Positions 12,683 to 25,300 of a DNA stretch of 64,000 bases are shown one piece after another. The position numbers and the translations under genes are program-made. Each line of letters opens with the position of its first letter. Position 1 is the first letter of the stretch. The notes beneath the pieces are model-generated. The model ran no database searches. It was not told the origin of the DNA and saw only the letters and a program-made list of their open reading frames with translations. The stretch covers positions 258,399,332 to 258,463,331 of the forward strand of contig NC_066580.1 of NCBI RefSeq assembly GCF_024323335.1, given 5' to 3'. This DNA comes from Lathyrus oleraceus (lineage: Eukaryota; Streptophyta; Magnoliopsida; Fabales; Fabaceae).

Positions 12683-14344
12683 TGATAACACGAAATTACA
12701 CCATTATTTTGACTCATTTTGTACTTGTTTTTATTATTGTTTTACCTCCATTTCAAGTGTTATTTGGGTATTTTGTCTGCATTTCAGGTAGTTGACCATA
12801 TAAGAGCCATGTGCTAAGAAACGAAGCAATTCAGATGCAAAACGAACAAAAAAATGGGAAATTACACACAAGGCGACCTACATGGAGTTCGCCATGGAGA
12901 ATTCCATATGAAGAATGACGTATCCCACTCACCAACGGGAAGGTTGGTCCACTCTTCCATATGTTGGGAAGGTGGCGTTCTCCATCCTTTATGAAGGCCA
13001 GACGGTTAGAAAATGGACTTGCTTGATCTCCCACTCACTCCATGCACGCCTATATTCTCTCCCACGAATGAAGAAGCTTCCCACTTGATATTTTGGACAT
13101 TGCAACATTATAAATAGGCGATGCGATTCATTTTTCAAGGCATCCAAGCTTAGCACAATCTTAAGCACTAGAGTTATCGATTAAAAGTTATAACTCGTCA
13201 CATCGATGGGTTATAGCACCAGAGAGCATTGAGTTTGTACGAAGTTTGGAGTACTTTATTTCCCGCACTTTAATCTTGCCACCATTTATATTTCTTTACA
13301 AGTCTTCAGCAATTTATTCTGTACCAGACTCAAGCCTCCGTTTGGAGCAGGTTTTTATTATTTTACGCATTTTATTATCACTTTTTTTATTTACTCGCAC
13401 TTTACTTTCCTCGTCTCGCACTACTTCTTTTATTTCCAAGTCTTATTTCTTGCACCGTATTTCTTTCAATTACCTTTCTGAAATGTTTATTCCTAAGTTT
13501 GAAATCTATGTTTTCATGTTTGTCATAACCATGTCCAACTAATTTATTGATGGTGGGATGTGAGAACCGTCATTTGGCGGTACTCTAACTGTTGTTTCTT
13601 TAGGATTTCAATTGTGGGCTATTTTGGTTTCAATAAAGTTTTTGTGAACTTAATTTAATCGGTCACTCTGAAAGTAGAGCCGTTAAAACATCGGGTAAGA
13701 CCGAAAGCCGTCCGACCTTAAAGAATAAGATTTGTTTGTTTTTTATTAATGAATACCGCGAAAGCACTTTGTTAATTAACTAGGAAAGTCTATCATTTCT
13801 AGAATGAGGTTCTAAAACTATTTGCGGATGCGTTTATAGGTTTAGGATCTAGTTACTAGAGTGAAAGCCTGGAACCCTTTTAAGTTAAATTTTCCAATAA
13901 AAATTACTTTTCAACTAAGTAAAGAGTCTGATTTCTTAAAATAGGATTGACTACTTTAACGCAATAAGCGTCGGTCACACGTGATAATGGACGATATAAA
14001 TTGGAGAGTTAAATCCAGTTGTGAATACGCAAAAGCGACAGTTCCTATTCAATCACATCGTTTTCAAAGTAGAAAATATTGCCCCGTACAACAATCCTAT
14101 TTAGAAACAATCAAGAGTACTTTCGTTTGATGAGTGCCACACCCCAATATTATTTGTATGAATTTATTAAAGTTATTTATTTCATCTATCCTCTGCTTAA
14201 TTCATTCGCCTTAGATAAACACTGTAGCAACTAGAAACGGTAGATTGACAATTATGTCTCTGTGGGATCGATATCTTTTAAAACTACGCGATAGATTGTA
14301 CACTTGGAGTTAGTTAATCTGATAGACTCATAATCTCGCGAACA
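12683..14344 (+). mobile_element. Athila 5' LTR (1.66 kb)
   Basis: It starts TGATAACACGAAATTACACC and ends CGCGAACA, followed six bases later by an Athila-type primer site. Length and ends fit the Athila lineage. No coding is present; the open frame at 13246-13542 has no domain and is taken as chance. Confidence 0.8.
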
Positions 14345-14350
14345 AGTTTT

Positions 14351-14368
14351 TGGCGCCGTTGTCGGGGA
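14351..14368 (+). other. Athila primer-binding site
   Basis: TGGCGCCGTTGTCGGGGA differs at one base from the classic Athila-type site TGGCGCCGTTGCCGGGGA. Confidence 0.85.
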
Positions 14369-14433
14369 CCAATATCGTCAAATTTCGTAACTTGTTGTTA
14401 CACTGTCTAGATTAAGGCAACCCTTGCCAATCA

Positions 14434-15375
14434 ATGCGAAGAACTCACAGAACCGAAACTTTAGAAGATCCAATAGCTGAACCAGAAAAATATGTAAGAG
14501 CTTGACTTTTTCTCCCATGAATCAAAAAAGCAATGGCAGAAGATCCAATAGTTGAACCAGAAAAACCGTAGGCCACTCAAAGAGTTTTCCCTGCCCTTTA
14601 ACGAAGAGCCTCATTCAAGTATTATCAACCCAACTATTACAGCTAACAACTTCAAATTGAAGCCTGTTTTGTTGCAAATCGTGCAACAGAACCAGTTCGC
14701 TGGTCTCCAAACAGAGAACCCAAACCAGCACCTAAAAGTTTTCATTCAACTAGTCGACACACTAAAATGCAATAACACTGCTCATGAGGCGATATGTTTA
14801 CATTTATTTCCTTTCTCCCTCAGATATAGAGTGCGATCATGGCTAGATTCCCTTCCAGCAAATTCCATCACTACTAGGAATGAACTAAAGAAAGTATTCC
14901 TTGCTAGATACTTTCCACCAAGTAAGATCGCCGTCCTACGTAACCAAATTACCAAATTCACTCAACAGGATGGTGAGTCTCTCTTCGATGCTTGGGAAAG
15001 GTACAAAGAGCTATTAAGAGCTTGTCCTTATCATGGATTAGAATAATGGCTAATCATCCACATCTTCTACAATGGACTTCTCTACAACACTAAGATGACT
15101 ATTAACGCTGTCGTCGGTGGTGCGCTAATGAACAAATCATACCCTAAGGCATGCGCACTCATTGAGTACATGGCTCAAAACCATTACCAATGGGGTACAA
15201 AGCATGCACAAGTAGATAAGGAAGATGCTAAATGAGGTATATATGAGGTTAGTAGCCTAGACCATATGAACGCCAAAATGGACGCCCTGGCCGAAAAGGT
15301 CAAAAGCTTAGTCATAAAGCCTACAGCTACCGTACCTGCAATACAACCTAGATGAGAAATCTATGTAACACCAGG
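14434..15375 (+). pseudogene. Athila gag, amino and central part (broken)
   Basis: This is the capsid protein of an Athila-lineage element. The open part at 14552-15046 includes VQQNQFAGL, LFPFSLRYRVRSWLDSLP and ARYFPPSKIAVLRNQI, which are hallmarks of the Athila capsid domain. A TAA at 15044-15046 interrupts it; the same frame then continues with FYNGL and VVGGALMNKSYPKA, with further stops near 15235 and 15355. Two possible starts (14434 and 14532) both run into early stops. At 15371 the gene is split inside its zinc-knuckle region by the solo LTR of family B and resumes at 20422. It cannot make a functional product. Confidence 0.8.
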
Positions 15376-15684
15376 TGAAGCTAGCGGAATGATACCCAAA
15401 CGTATCGCACACTCGAACATACAACAGAGTCGCCATCGAACTTTATTTATCCCCAAAGGGAAGGGAAAACATCGATAAAACTCGGGGGAAAGAGATATAC
15501 TGGATAAGGAAGTCGGTTATGCAAGGGGAAGGTATTAGCACCCCAAACATCCATGGTACTCCATGGGAACCATTTTGATTGTTCTCGCTCGAATAGGTGT
15601 GATAACTAAAGATTACTCACAAAAAAGAATAAGGGGAAAGGAAAGGAAATAGATAGAGTGATCGGTGAGGATTAGGGCCCTCAT

Positions 15685-15732
15685 GCCTACGTATCCTCAT
15701 AGTGCAATGAGGAATTCAGAGCTTCGTAGTTC
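15685..15732. other. Two-stem hairpin module, reference copy
   Basis: The outer stem is CTACG (15687-15691) with CGTAG (15725-15729). The inner stem is CCTCAT (15695-15700) with ATGAGG (15707-15712) around a 6-nt loop. Sister copies in family B are at 11685-11732, 12102-12149, 16176-16224 and 16940-16988. Confidence 0.6.
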
Positions 15733-16347
15733 AAGGAACTAGAGGCTGGTGGTGGAAAGAAGTGTGGTAGAAGGTATGATCTGAACCAAAGAATTGTGTG
15801 ATTTGAACTCCAAATGAAGGTGAAAACATGAACCCAAGAGTAAAACTGGTGTGAACCAATAAGTGAAGGCGTATAGCACTTGTATCACTGTATTAGAATA
15901 ACCGAAAAGAAAGGGTTGCCTAAGCACGGCTGCAAAGTAAGTAAGGAGATGTTTGTCTAAGCTACAGGGTCTAACAAGACAAACAAGTCGGCTCTTGGTT
16001 CACAAAAAGAAGTATAAGATGAATCACAAAGGTATAGTGTATTTGGCTCAGAGAATAAGGTATATCACATGAAGTGAATGAAGATAGAGTATGAAGGTAT
16101 CATGGATATGAATGGAAGAATGCCCTAGGGAAGGAGTTATAAATAAGTATGCTCGTGGAGGATTTGCATCCTCGTGCCTACGTATTCTCATCGTGCAATG
16201 AGAAAATCAGAGCAATCGTAGTTCAGCCTATTATGGCTGAAAACAAAGGGTACGAGATTGATTGGATTGCCCAGAAGCGGATTGCTTAACAAGCAGGAAT
16301 GTGGTACTAACCGATGACGGTGATCAACCACAAGGACAAGTGAGATA

Positions 16348-16642
16348 TGATTGGCCTATACAAGAGAGGGTTTATAAGGCAAGAGATTCGTCTAAGCACG
16401 AGAGGTCTTACAAGATGAACAATGATTATGAAATGATTGGCCTACACACGTGAGGATTTACAAGGCAAGAGAGCTTCGTCTAAGCACGAGAGGTCTTATA
16501 AGACGAACAATGATTATGAAATGATTGGCCTACACACGAGAGGATTTACAAGGCAAGAGAGCTTCGTCTAAGCACGAGAGGTCTTATAAGATGAACAATG
16601 ATTATGAAATGATTGGCCTACACACGAGAGGATTTACAAGGC
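16348..16642 (-). repeat. 88-bp tandem repeat, about 3.4 copies
   Basis: Units start with TGATTGGCCTA at 16348, 16434, 16522 and 16610 (partial). They are 86, 88 and 88 bp long and nearly identical, so the expansion is recent relative to the rest of the LTR. Each unit contains a 'gcacgaGAGGTCTTA' block. Confidence 0.85.
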
Positions 16643-17205
16643 TTACAATGAATAGGGGTTTGCCAAAGCGCAAGAGGACTGGCGAGGCAAACAAGGATTA
16701 AGTTGATTGATTATGATTCAAAGACTTGATTTTAAGGGAATTGATCCAAAGGATATCTGAATGTCAAAGGGAGTATCATTAACGATCCACTGAGGGGAGA
16801 AATGATTGACGTGCAATGATGCTTCAATAATGGAGTGTTGAATGATTGATCGATGAGATATGATAGATTGATAAATGAGATATGGATAGATAAGGTAGAT
16901 TGATAAATAAGGTAGCTCGCGAAGAATCTGGATTCTCCGGCCTACGTATCCTTATAGTGCAATAAGGAAATCAGAGCTTTCGTAGTTCAGCCTATTACGG
17001 CTGAAAACAAATTGATTGGAGGCAAGAGGAAATGGATGATTAAGATTGAAATGATTCGAATTGAAGGATTGAGAATTGAGTAGAATGAAGAATGGATAGA
17101 CTTGATAGTTACTCGATGATGAGAATCACACTAACTTTCAAGTGGAGAGAGAAGAGTCTTTGTAATTGCTTCTTGTAGTGAAGATGAAGACCTTATCAAT
17201 CGTTA

Positions 17206-17590
17206 GATTCGAATTGCACTAAAGTTTATGAACGAAGGTGAGTACGATGAGCGCTGGGTCATACGTCCCATACCCAAAGATACTCAGAATGGGGGTAGGA
17301 ATACTCCAGTCCCACTCCTTCTCCATTACTTAAGGCTCGTATTGTACAACTTGATTCATGATTGATAAGTTGTTGATTGTTGTCCTTGCTCTTGTTGTAT
17401 TTTGCTTTTGTAGATAGACTTGTCAATTGTATGATTAGAATTGTGCTAAAGTCTATGAATAAAGGTGAATACGCTGAGCGTTGGGTCATACGCCCCATAC
17501 CCAAAGATATTCAGAATGGCGGTAGGAATACTCCTGTCCCACTCCTTCTCTATTGCTTAAGGCTCGTGTCACACTCTTCCAACTTTGATT
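17206..17590 (-). repeat. Two-copy tandem duplication, about 227-bp period
   Basis: Copies begin near 17206 (GATTCGAATTG) and 17433 (GATTAGAATTG). Both contain 'gcgytgggtcatacg' and 'cccactccttctc'. The second copy is shorter. It lies inside the family B solo LTR. Confidence 0.75.
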
Positions 17591-18416
17591 TAACAAGTGT
17601 TGAAGATGCCACCTTCGATGTGCTTGAATAATCCGATGTTGAGTATAACTGAGGATGCCTTGATTGAAAATCTTGAGTTTAGGCCTTGAGCTCCACAACT
17701 TGAAAGAAAAGTCTTACTAAGTGACCAAGGGTCTTTTGGTCACTCAATTTAGACTGGGGGATTATACAAGTTCAAAGGATTTAACTAATCAAAATTACTT
17801 TTGATCAATTTAATCGGGGGTTTGGTTTTAGTTTTGAAGGGAACTAATTTTGGATCTAATTGAAGTTAGTACTTGTTAGAAACTATCTTAAGGGATCATG
17901 CATTAGAAATTGATTGAATATTCTAAGTTAAATTAGAAATCCTAAGGGAACATGTCAAAGTTGTTCAAAATCATGATTAAAATTCTATGTTAAGTCCTAC
18001 AATTATTAAGAAATGATTGAATCTAATCCTAATGGGAGCATGCAATTTCAACACAAAATATCAAAATAAGCCCATAAGGGGCAAAATGGTCATTTTCTAA
18101 AATATGTCTAATTTTAATCATGGCCTAAAGTTGACTAAATCCTAATGTTAAGAATTGTGTAATTCTGAATTCAATAAAAAACCTAATTAAAATCTAATCC
18201 AAGTCCTAATTAAATCCTAATTAAAGATCAAGATTTAATTCCTAATTATATTGGATTCTAACAATATTAAGAGATATAATTATTACATATTTAATTTGGA
18301 TTTACAAACCTAATCAAATTCTTAATTAACTATTAAAATCTAATGGATCTTAAATTCTAAAACTCTAATTATCCTTTTAATCCAGACCCAGTATTCTGAA
18401 TTTAATTAATTAAAAC

Positions 18417-19156
18417 TAGGGGTGGCAAAATGGATGGATATAGATTGGATCGTTAATAGATGGATCAAAACAATCCATTAGTCCATTAACAATCCACTAA
18501 TTTTTTTTTAAAATATCCAATCCAATCCATCTATTAAAGAATAAAATCCATCCAATCCATCCATTATCATATTTTTAGTGGATGGATATCCATCCATCCA
18601 TTTTTTTTTCTTTGAATTTTATTTTTTTTGAAAAAATCACTTATTTTTTTGAAACTTTTTTTTTCAAAATTCTTTTTTTTTAATAAAACATTATCAGTTT
18701 TTTTTTCAAAAAAAAATATAATTTTGTATTTTCGAAAAAAATAATTTAAAAATCGTTTTTTCTTATTTTCGAAAAAAAAAAAATTTTTTATATTCGTAAA
18801 AAAAAAAATTTTTCGAAAATAAAATCAAAATTTGGTATTTTAAAAAAAAATTATTTTTAAATTTTTGAAAAAAATCGATTTTTGTATTTTCAAAAAAAAA
18901 ATATTTTTATTTTTCAAAAAAAAACTGATTTTTTTTCGAAAAAAATAATATTTTATATTTTTCAAAAAAAAAAAAATATATTTGAAAAAACTTTTTTTTT
19001 TAAAATTAGATAAAAAAATCCATTGGATCATTAAAATGTGTTGGATGGATTGGATCAATCCATTAACTTAATTTTTATGTAGTGGATGAATTAGATGGAT
19101 TTTTTGATGGATGGATTGGATGGATTTTCTCTTAATGGATCCAATTGCCACCCCTA
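18417..19156. mobile_element. hAT-type MITE (740 bp) with perfect 8-bp target duplication
   Basis: The termini are TAGGGGTGGCAA at 18417 and its exact complement ending at 19156, a 12-bp inverted repeat. The flanks ATTAAAAC (18409-18416 and 19157-19164) are identical, giving the 8-bp duplication typical of hAT elements. Subterminal GGATGGAT motifs occur in inverted arrangement at both ends. The middle (18600-19010) is almost pure A and T runs. It has no coding capacity, so it needs a transposase supplied in trans. Confidence 0.9.
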
Positions 19157-20421
19157 ATTAAAACCCAATGGTGCAAGCCCCTAATATCTTCAATCTCAGC
19201 TATCTACGTTGGGCCTGAAAAAGGAAATTTTCGTCTGAAGCCCATCCAGAAAAGGGGAGGTGTGTGCCGCGAACGGCGGTGTAGTGAGAGATGGGTTATG
19301 GCGCGGTGGAGTCACAAAGGGCTCTAGGCCCAAAACCAATTCAACCAAGGACCAAAATCTTGCAAAAAAACCTAAATCGTTCATTCACAGAACTTCAAAG
19401 TGGAAATGCGTCACTCATCGTTCACATAAATACTCATCATTCACAGAACTTTCCTGACTGGTGTAGCTGCATTCCTGACTTATAATTTGTTTACTAATTT
19501 GTGGATCATGCTTTGCACTTTGGTTTTGTAGAGTGTGATCTGTTATGATGAGCTGGTGTGAAATGTTTTGATATGTATGTGCATAAATACTCATAGCTTG
19601 TCACTGTTACGCAGATTGCAGGTGGATTGACCAGGTCGCTTCGAATACTTCCACATGAGATGCGGTGTTGGTTGGAGTCTAATTCGTCATTAAGCTGCTT
19701 GTGGGGTCCACTTAATTATGTGTAAAAAGAGATTATGATTAGTTTAAATGATATTAATGATGTGAGTCAAAATGTATTGGACATGAATGCATTCATTAAT
19801 TTTGGAGCGCTATCGAATGAGTATAATTATAAATGATGTTAGCAAGGATTTGGAATGTAAATTGGTTATCAAAAGTTTCTTAAAAAAAACCAATATTTAA
19901 ATCAATTAATCTAAATCGGACAAATTAATTAAGAATAAAATTGGAATTTCTCTAATTGATTTTACATTAAGAATCTATTAACACAACAAGTCAAGTAATA
20001 ATGCACCCAAAAATCATTTACAATTAGAACAGAAACCCAATTGAAGCTAAAAAGTCAAATAATAAAAAAAGTCAAATAATAAATGAAATTCCTTAATTAA
20101 TTATGTTTAAATTGAAGTTAATTAGCCCAAAATCAACAATTAAACAAAACCCAATTGAAGCTAAAAAGTCAAATAATAAAAAAAACAATATGAAAAAACT
20201 GAAATTGAGACAGTAGTGGGTTTGGGAATGGATAATTGACTTTGGTCATCTGGTTGACCAATTAACCATTAGGGTTTCCATCAATTACCAGCTTTGAATC
20301 TATGGATTAACTAATGTCAGCGTGGATGCATATGAAGTATGAATATATGCAGATGGATCTCAAGTCATAGGTTAGATGAAAAGTGAAAAGGGGAGGGAAA
20401 ATTTTACGGTACGACACCAGG

Positions 20422-21342
20422 ACATGTGACTTCCAAATGTAGTCTACTTGCTGAAACAAACCCATACCAGGTAAACTATTCCCAAGGAAACCCTTATTCG
20501 AACAATTATAACCCTGGATGGAGGAATCACCCAAATTCTCTTACAAGAACAATAACTCTGCTTTTCCCCAAAACTCTACTCCTCAAAGACCAGCAGGTTT
20601 CTAAGCCCAAAGACCAACACAACTAATACAAACTACCCCTCAGAAGTCAAACCTTGAGAAGATCATGGAATATTTCATCACAACTCAAACTCGACAGAAT
20701 AAGTAATTCATGAACCAAAACGTCCATATTAATGAACTGATTTCACAATTAGGTAACAAGGTTGATTATACGGTAACCCACAACAAGATGTTGGAAACCC
20801 AAATCTCTCAAGTAGAACAACAACAAGTTGCTCAAGCTACACCAGGAGGATTATTCCCTAGATAACCTCAACCTAACCCTAAAGGCCACGCCAACGCCAT
20901 TTTGCTGCGAAGCAAAACCCAATGCGATGGGCCTAAAATTTCAGAACCACCAAAAGAAAATGTTGTAACTACCCTAGAAGAACGAAAAGAGGAACCCGTA
21001 GATCTTGAAAAACAAAGAAAGAAGGATATTAAAAATAAGGAGGCAGTGAATGACAACCAAAAGAATCAAACATATGTACCACCTCCACCATATATACCAC
21101 AAATTCCATATCCGCAAAGACTTAAACAGACTAAACAAGACACCCAATACAAGAAGTTCATGAAAGTAATCGAGAAACTTCACGTCGAGATACCCTTCAC
21201 CGAAGCCATTACCCAAATACCATCATATGCCAAATTCCTAAAGGACATCTTAACAAATAAGCGTAAGCTCGATGATCCTAAAACGTTAGAGTGCAATGTG
21301 ATTGCTAAAAAGAAATTAGCCAAGAAATAGAAAGATCCTGGA
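20422..21342 (+). pseudogene. Athila gag carboxyl part and gag-pro linker (broken)
   Basis: This continues the Athila gag after the solo LTR. It opens with GHVTSKC, the second half of a zinc knuckle, followed by an Asn/Tyr/Pro-rich segment (YNPGWRNHPN), then a frameshift. A second open stretch at 20902-21330 carries LRSKTQCDGP and VPPPPYIPQIPYPQRL, the conserved pre-protease region, followed by FMKVIEKLHVEIPFTEAITQ, typical just upstream of the Athila protease. A stop at 21328-21330 and a frameshift near 21380 separate this from the protease. Confidence 0.75.
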
Positions 21343-22370
21343 AGCTTTTCGATACCATGTGTTCTAGAAGACATGTTATAGACTAAGCATTACTGGATTT
21401 GGGAGAAAGCGTAAGTTTGATGCGAAATCTGTGTAACACTACGAGACATGCAACTAACTAGGACGTCCCTTTAATTGGCTGATTGATCAGTTAAGTACCC
21501 GATAGGTATATTAGAAGATATCCCAGTTAGAATCGGACAAATTTATATCCCTACTAACTTTGTCATAATGGATATTAAGTAGGACGAAGAAATTCCATTC
21601 CTTCTAGGCATACCATTCTTATCAACTATTAGAGCCATGATAGATGTAAAAAGAGGAAAAATGACTTTCGAAGTAGGTGACGAGAATGTAGAGTGTATCC
21701 TATCCAATTTTCTAAAAGCACCCGCCATGGACGACTCTTGTTGTGCAATTGATATCATTGATGAATGCATAAGAGAGTTGGATAAGGAGGAGCATATCGA
21801 AATAATAAAACTACCCTTGACGCCCATAATGGAAGATGATGGATTTAAGTCAGTTACACCTTATATAGACGATAGCCTTAAAGAATGCTTAACACTTACC
21901 CCTGATCATATGCCAAACATTAAGAAACCCACAATAGAGCTTAAGGAACTGCCTAAGAACTTGAAATATGAGTTTCTTGATGAAGAACTCAACCGTCTAG
22001 TTATAGTAAATGCCAATCTAAACAGTGGTGAAACCGATCAACTCTTAGAGGTTTTAAGAAGATACCCTGCAGGTCTAGGCTATACCATCTCTGACTTAAA
22101 AGGCGTAAGTCCCTATGTGGGCATGCACCGAATTATGCTAGAGGAAGATTCTAAACCCTCTAGAGAACACCAAAGAAGGATAAACCCTAATGATTCATGT
22201 AGTCAAGAAAGAATTATTAAAACTTCTAGATGCATGAATCATATGCCAAATCTCTGATAGTACATGGGTTAGTCATGTGCATGTAGTACCAAAGAAAAGA
22301 GGTGTCATGGTCGTAGAAAATGAGAAAGAATAATCGATAGCAAAATACATAGAAAGTTGATGGCACATGT
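21343..22370 (+). pseudogene. Athila protease, pro-RT spacer and start of reverse transcriptase
   Basis: The protease active site can be read near 21383-21420 as LLDLGESVSLM, the D-L-G variant used by Athila elements; several stops follow. A clean open stretch (21637-22257) contains DEEIPFLLGIPFLST-like sequence just upstream, then the acidic spacer, AGLGYTISDLKG and the RT entry motif HRIMLEEDSKPSREHQRR. Just after, the frame shifts and RT continues brokenly (HVVPKKRG) until 22370. There the family A LTR interrupts it, at about the conserved Trp-Arg-Met-Cys site. The remaining RT and integrase are not in the window. Confidence 0.75.
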
Positions 22371-25300
22371 TGTAGCGGTAAATTCATGACCATCAAGCTA
22401 TGGATAAGCTAGACGTCAATTAAAACTAGAGTCGCCACCACACTTTTATTGTTTCCAAGGGAAAAGGGAAAAGTACGAACAAAACCAAAAAAGATGAGAA
22501 GTTTTCAAATCAAAACTAATAAAATTCCAGAGATTACAGTTAAGGGGGTTGGTTACACAGAAGGAATGTGTTAGCCCCCAAAGTGTCCTAGGTACTCCTA
22601 GGGAGCCCTTTTTTGTGTGCATAAGTGTTTTTGTACAAAATGATGTTTGCAATAAAATAGAGTGGAAGGATAAGAAAAGAATTCATTAATTATATTTTTG
22701 TGTTTGACAAGACCTTCAGACTTGTGCCTACATACCAACATAAAATGAGGGATCAAAACCTTGTAGTTCGTGGTATCAATTTCAAAGTGAGTGCATTACT
22801 TTTAATAAAATTTAAAGTTGAACAAAGGCACCAAAGGCCAAAATGGTTTGAATGAATGTTAGTTATTTTTGTCTTTTGGAAATTTTAAGTCAAGTATAGT
22901 TAAGTTTATTTACAAGTTTATTTAAGAAAAGAAGTTTGAAAATGCAATGGCATAAGGCCAAAGTTTCTAATTTGCAATATGGTCAAAGTTTAGAAATCAC
23001 AAGCAAAGAAGATTTGAAAAGGAGGGAGAGAGATTTTGAAATTAAATAAATGGGGAGGAGATGAAGACACTAATCCTAAGCATGAATTTAAAAGTTGAGA
23101 ATTGAAAAGATCTGAATAATGGGCCATAATCCAATAGATAAGAATGTCATATAGAAACCCAAATTTCCCTTGGACTTTAGAATCAAGCAACAATCAATAT
23201 ACAAATAGCAAGTTGGAGAGAAAGGCATCAAATAAAGATAGCCACATCCAAGCTTAGCAACCCCATGATCTTCTTCAAAAATTGCCCATATATGAGATGC
23301 CTTCAAAAGATGGCATTAGAAATAGGTTCAAGATAACAGCTTCACAATGATCATGTTGCAGATGAACTCAAATGGATCTTCAATTTTGTATCAGATGAAA
23401 GTTCTCTTTACAAGTACTTGGTTTCATGAAAGTTGGCATTGGCCAAGTCCTTTGCATAGGGAGTGTTGCCTAAATTCTAAGTCCAATAGTCTCGGATCAA
23501 ACCAACGATCCACACAAAGTGTTTTTTAGGGTTTTTGTTCTTATTAGGTGCATTAAGGTCAAAAGACCACACAAACACACAAGTATATCACAAAATATAG
23601 CCCAAATGGGCAAAGTGAAAATGACTTTAAAGTAAACAACTTGAATGGTATGAAAAATGGCAAATGGATAAAGCTTAAAAATTAAAGTGCATTAAAAGTA
23701 AATAACTTGAAATTAAATGTTAGTTGTTAGTTGTTAGTTGATTAGAAGTTAGTATTGCTTTTGCTTTGTTTTTGTTTAAGTCATTCTTTGGAGAACACTC
23801 AACCCACTTATCACAAGCATGGATCCTTGAACCAAGACATCTTCCAAAGGAAGGAAAAAATGCCATGTTTCCACACAATACCATGAAAGAGGGGAGACTT
23901 ACAATCTCACTAACTAGAATGTTATGCCTTTTGTGTCACAAATTTAGCGCTATGTTAAGCAATCATAATTGGACTTATGTAGAAGTCATAACTATTTGAG
24001 ACTGGAAAATAGAATTTTGGTGCTAATACATGTTAGAGACATAGTATGATAAACTATGCTCATGAAACATGCCACACACAAAAAGAATATGCAAAATGGG
24101 GGACCTAATCTCATCCATACTTATGTTGATTTTGCAATCAACTAGCCTTAGGATATAGAGGTATCATAGGTCCATGACATGAATGGATAAAGAAGGGGAA
24201 TGAGATGAAGAGGGAGGGGGAACGGATTAAACACAAATTGGTCAAAGGAGGACTTTCACCAAATTAAGATCATTCATTCATTTTGGAAGATGGAATGTAC
24301 ATTCCATCAATCCCCTAAATCCAATGATCTTAACTTAGCCAACTCAAATCAACCTTGACCAAGGCCCAACAACACAAGTCAAACTAACAAAGTCAATTAA
24401 AATGGCTCTACATAATTAATTTGGAATTTAAATAATTAAAAATAATAAAAATATACATTAAATTAAATTATGGTTGGTCAATTTCCTAAAACCTCATCAA
24501 AACACCAAAGAAATGGCCATGGGATTTATCATAGGTCAAACAAGGTCAAAGGACCTTGGAGAAAATTTTCATAATTTTTGGAAACTTAAAAGTATTTTTA
24601 AGCAATTAAAAATATTCACAAAATCAGTTAAATCATGAAAAATATTAATAATGATCCAAAAAATAATTTTAATTCAGAAAATGGAAGAGGATTTTATTTA
24701 AATTTTTTTGGTGAAACTCTCATATTTTTTGGATCAATATTAAATTTAATATGAATTAATGAAAATAAAACAAATAAAATAAAAATCAATTAATCAAAAA
24801 AAACGTGGACCACTTGATCTCCCTCATTAATTGAGGTGGCAAATCAAGTGGACCAAAACAAGTGTTCCATCATACACTTGAGTCAGCGCGCCACACCAAT
24901 GGTATTCAAAATGAATGCTCATGATTAAAACAAAATGACTTGTTCATATGGCTCAGAACCTATCCATCTTATCACCAGAGCAAAGCACATGTCGTTTTCT
25001 CAGGCGACCTTGGTCGGACTGGTTCTCTCTTGCTTCAATGTTGTGCAGAATTTGATCTCTCTTGCTTTGATTCTTGTTTGATCTTACTCAGGAAGCTTGC
25101 AGAAGTGGCTTAGGATTGAAACAAAGCTTTGGATCCCTGGAGTTTTGAATCTCCAAATAGTGAGATTCAAACTCAATTTTCAAAAGAAAATTCTCAGGTT
25201 TTCCTTTCAAATGTGAGGGTTAGAGGTCTTGAATCAAAGTTGGCGCGCAAGGGGTCTCTAATTCTAATGCAAGGGACTCTTATTTATAGCTGAAGCAAGT

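Larger units (their letters stand above)
15376..20416 (-). mobile_element. Complete solo LTR of family B with perfect 5-bp target duplication
   Basis: Read on the minus strand it starts TGTCGTACCG at 20416 and ends GCTAGCTTCA at 15376. The target CCAGG is repeated exactly at 15371-15375 and 20417-20421. Removing the insert and one CCAGG rejoins the Athila gag in frame. It is 5.04 kb, or about 4.3 kb without the MITE at 18417-19156. It contains three hairpin modules, an 88-bp tandem array and a 227-bp duplication. The 3' boundary structure resembles Ogre/Tat LTRs (a 'gagtcgcca' block near the end). It contains no gene; 17700-18416 and 19157-20416 are AT-rich LTR sequence. Confidence 0.85.

Noticed and set aside
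13246..13542. 98-residue open frame in the Athila LTR
   Set aside because: Hydrophobic by composition, no domain, inside an LTR; taken as chance.
18600..19010. A/T-run region as a replication origin or scaffold-attachment site
   Set aside because: It is the core of the hAT MITE; base composition alone is not evidence.
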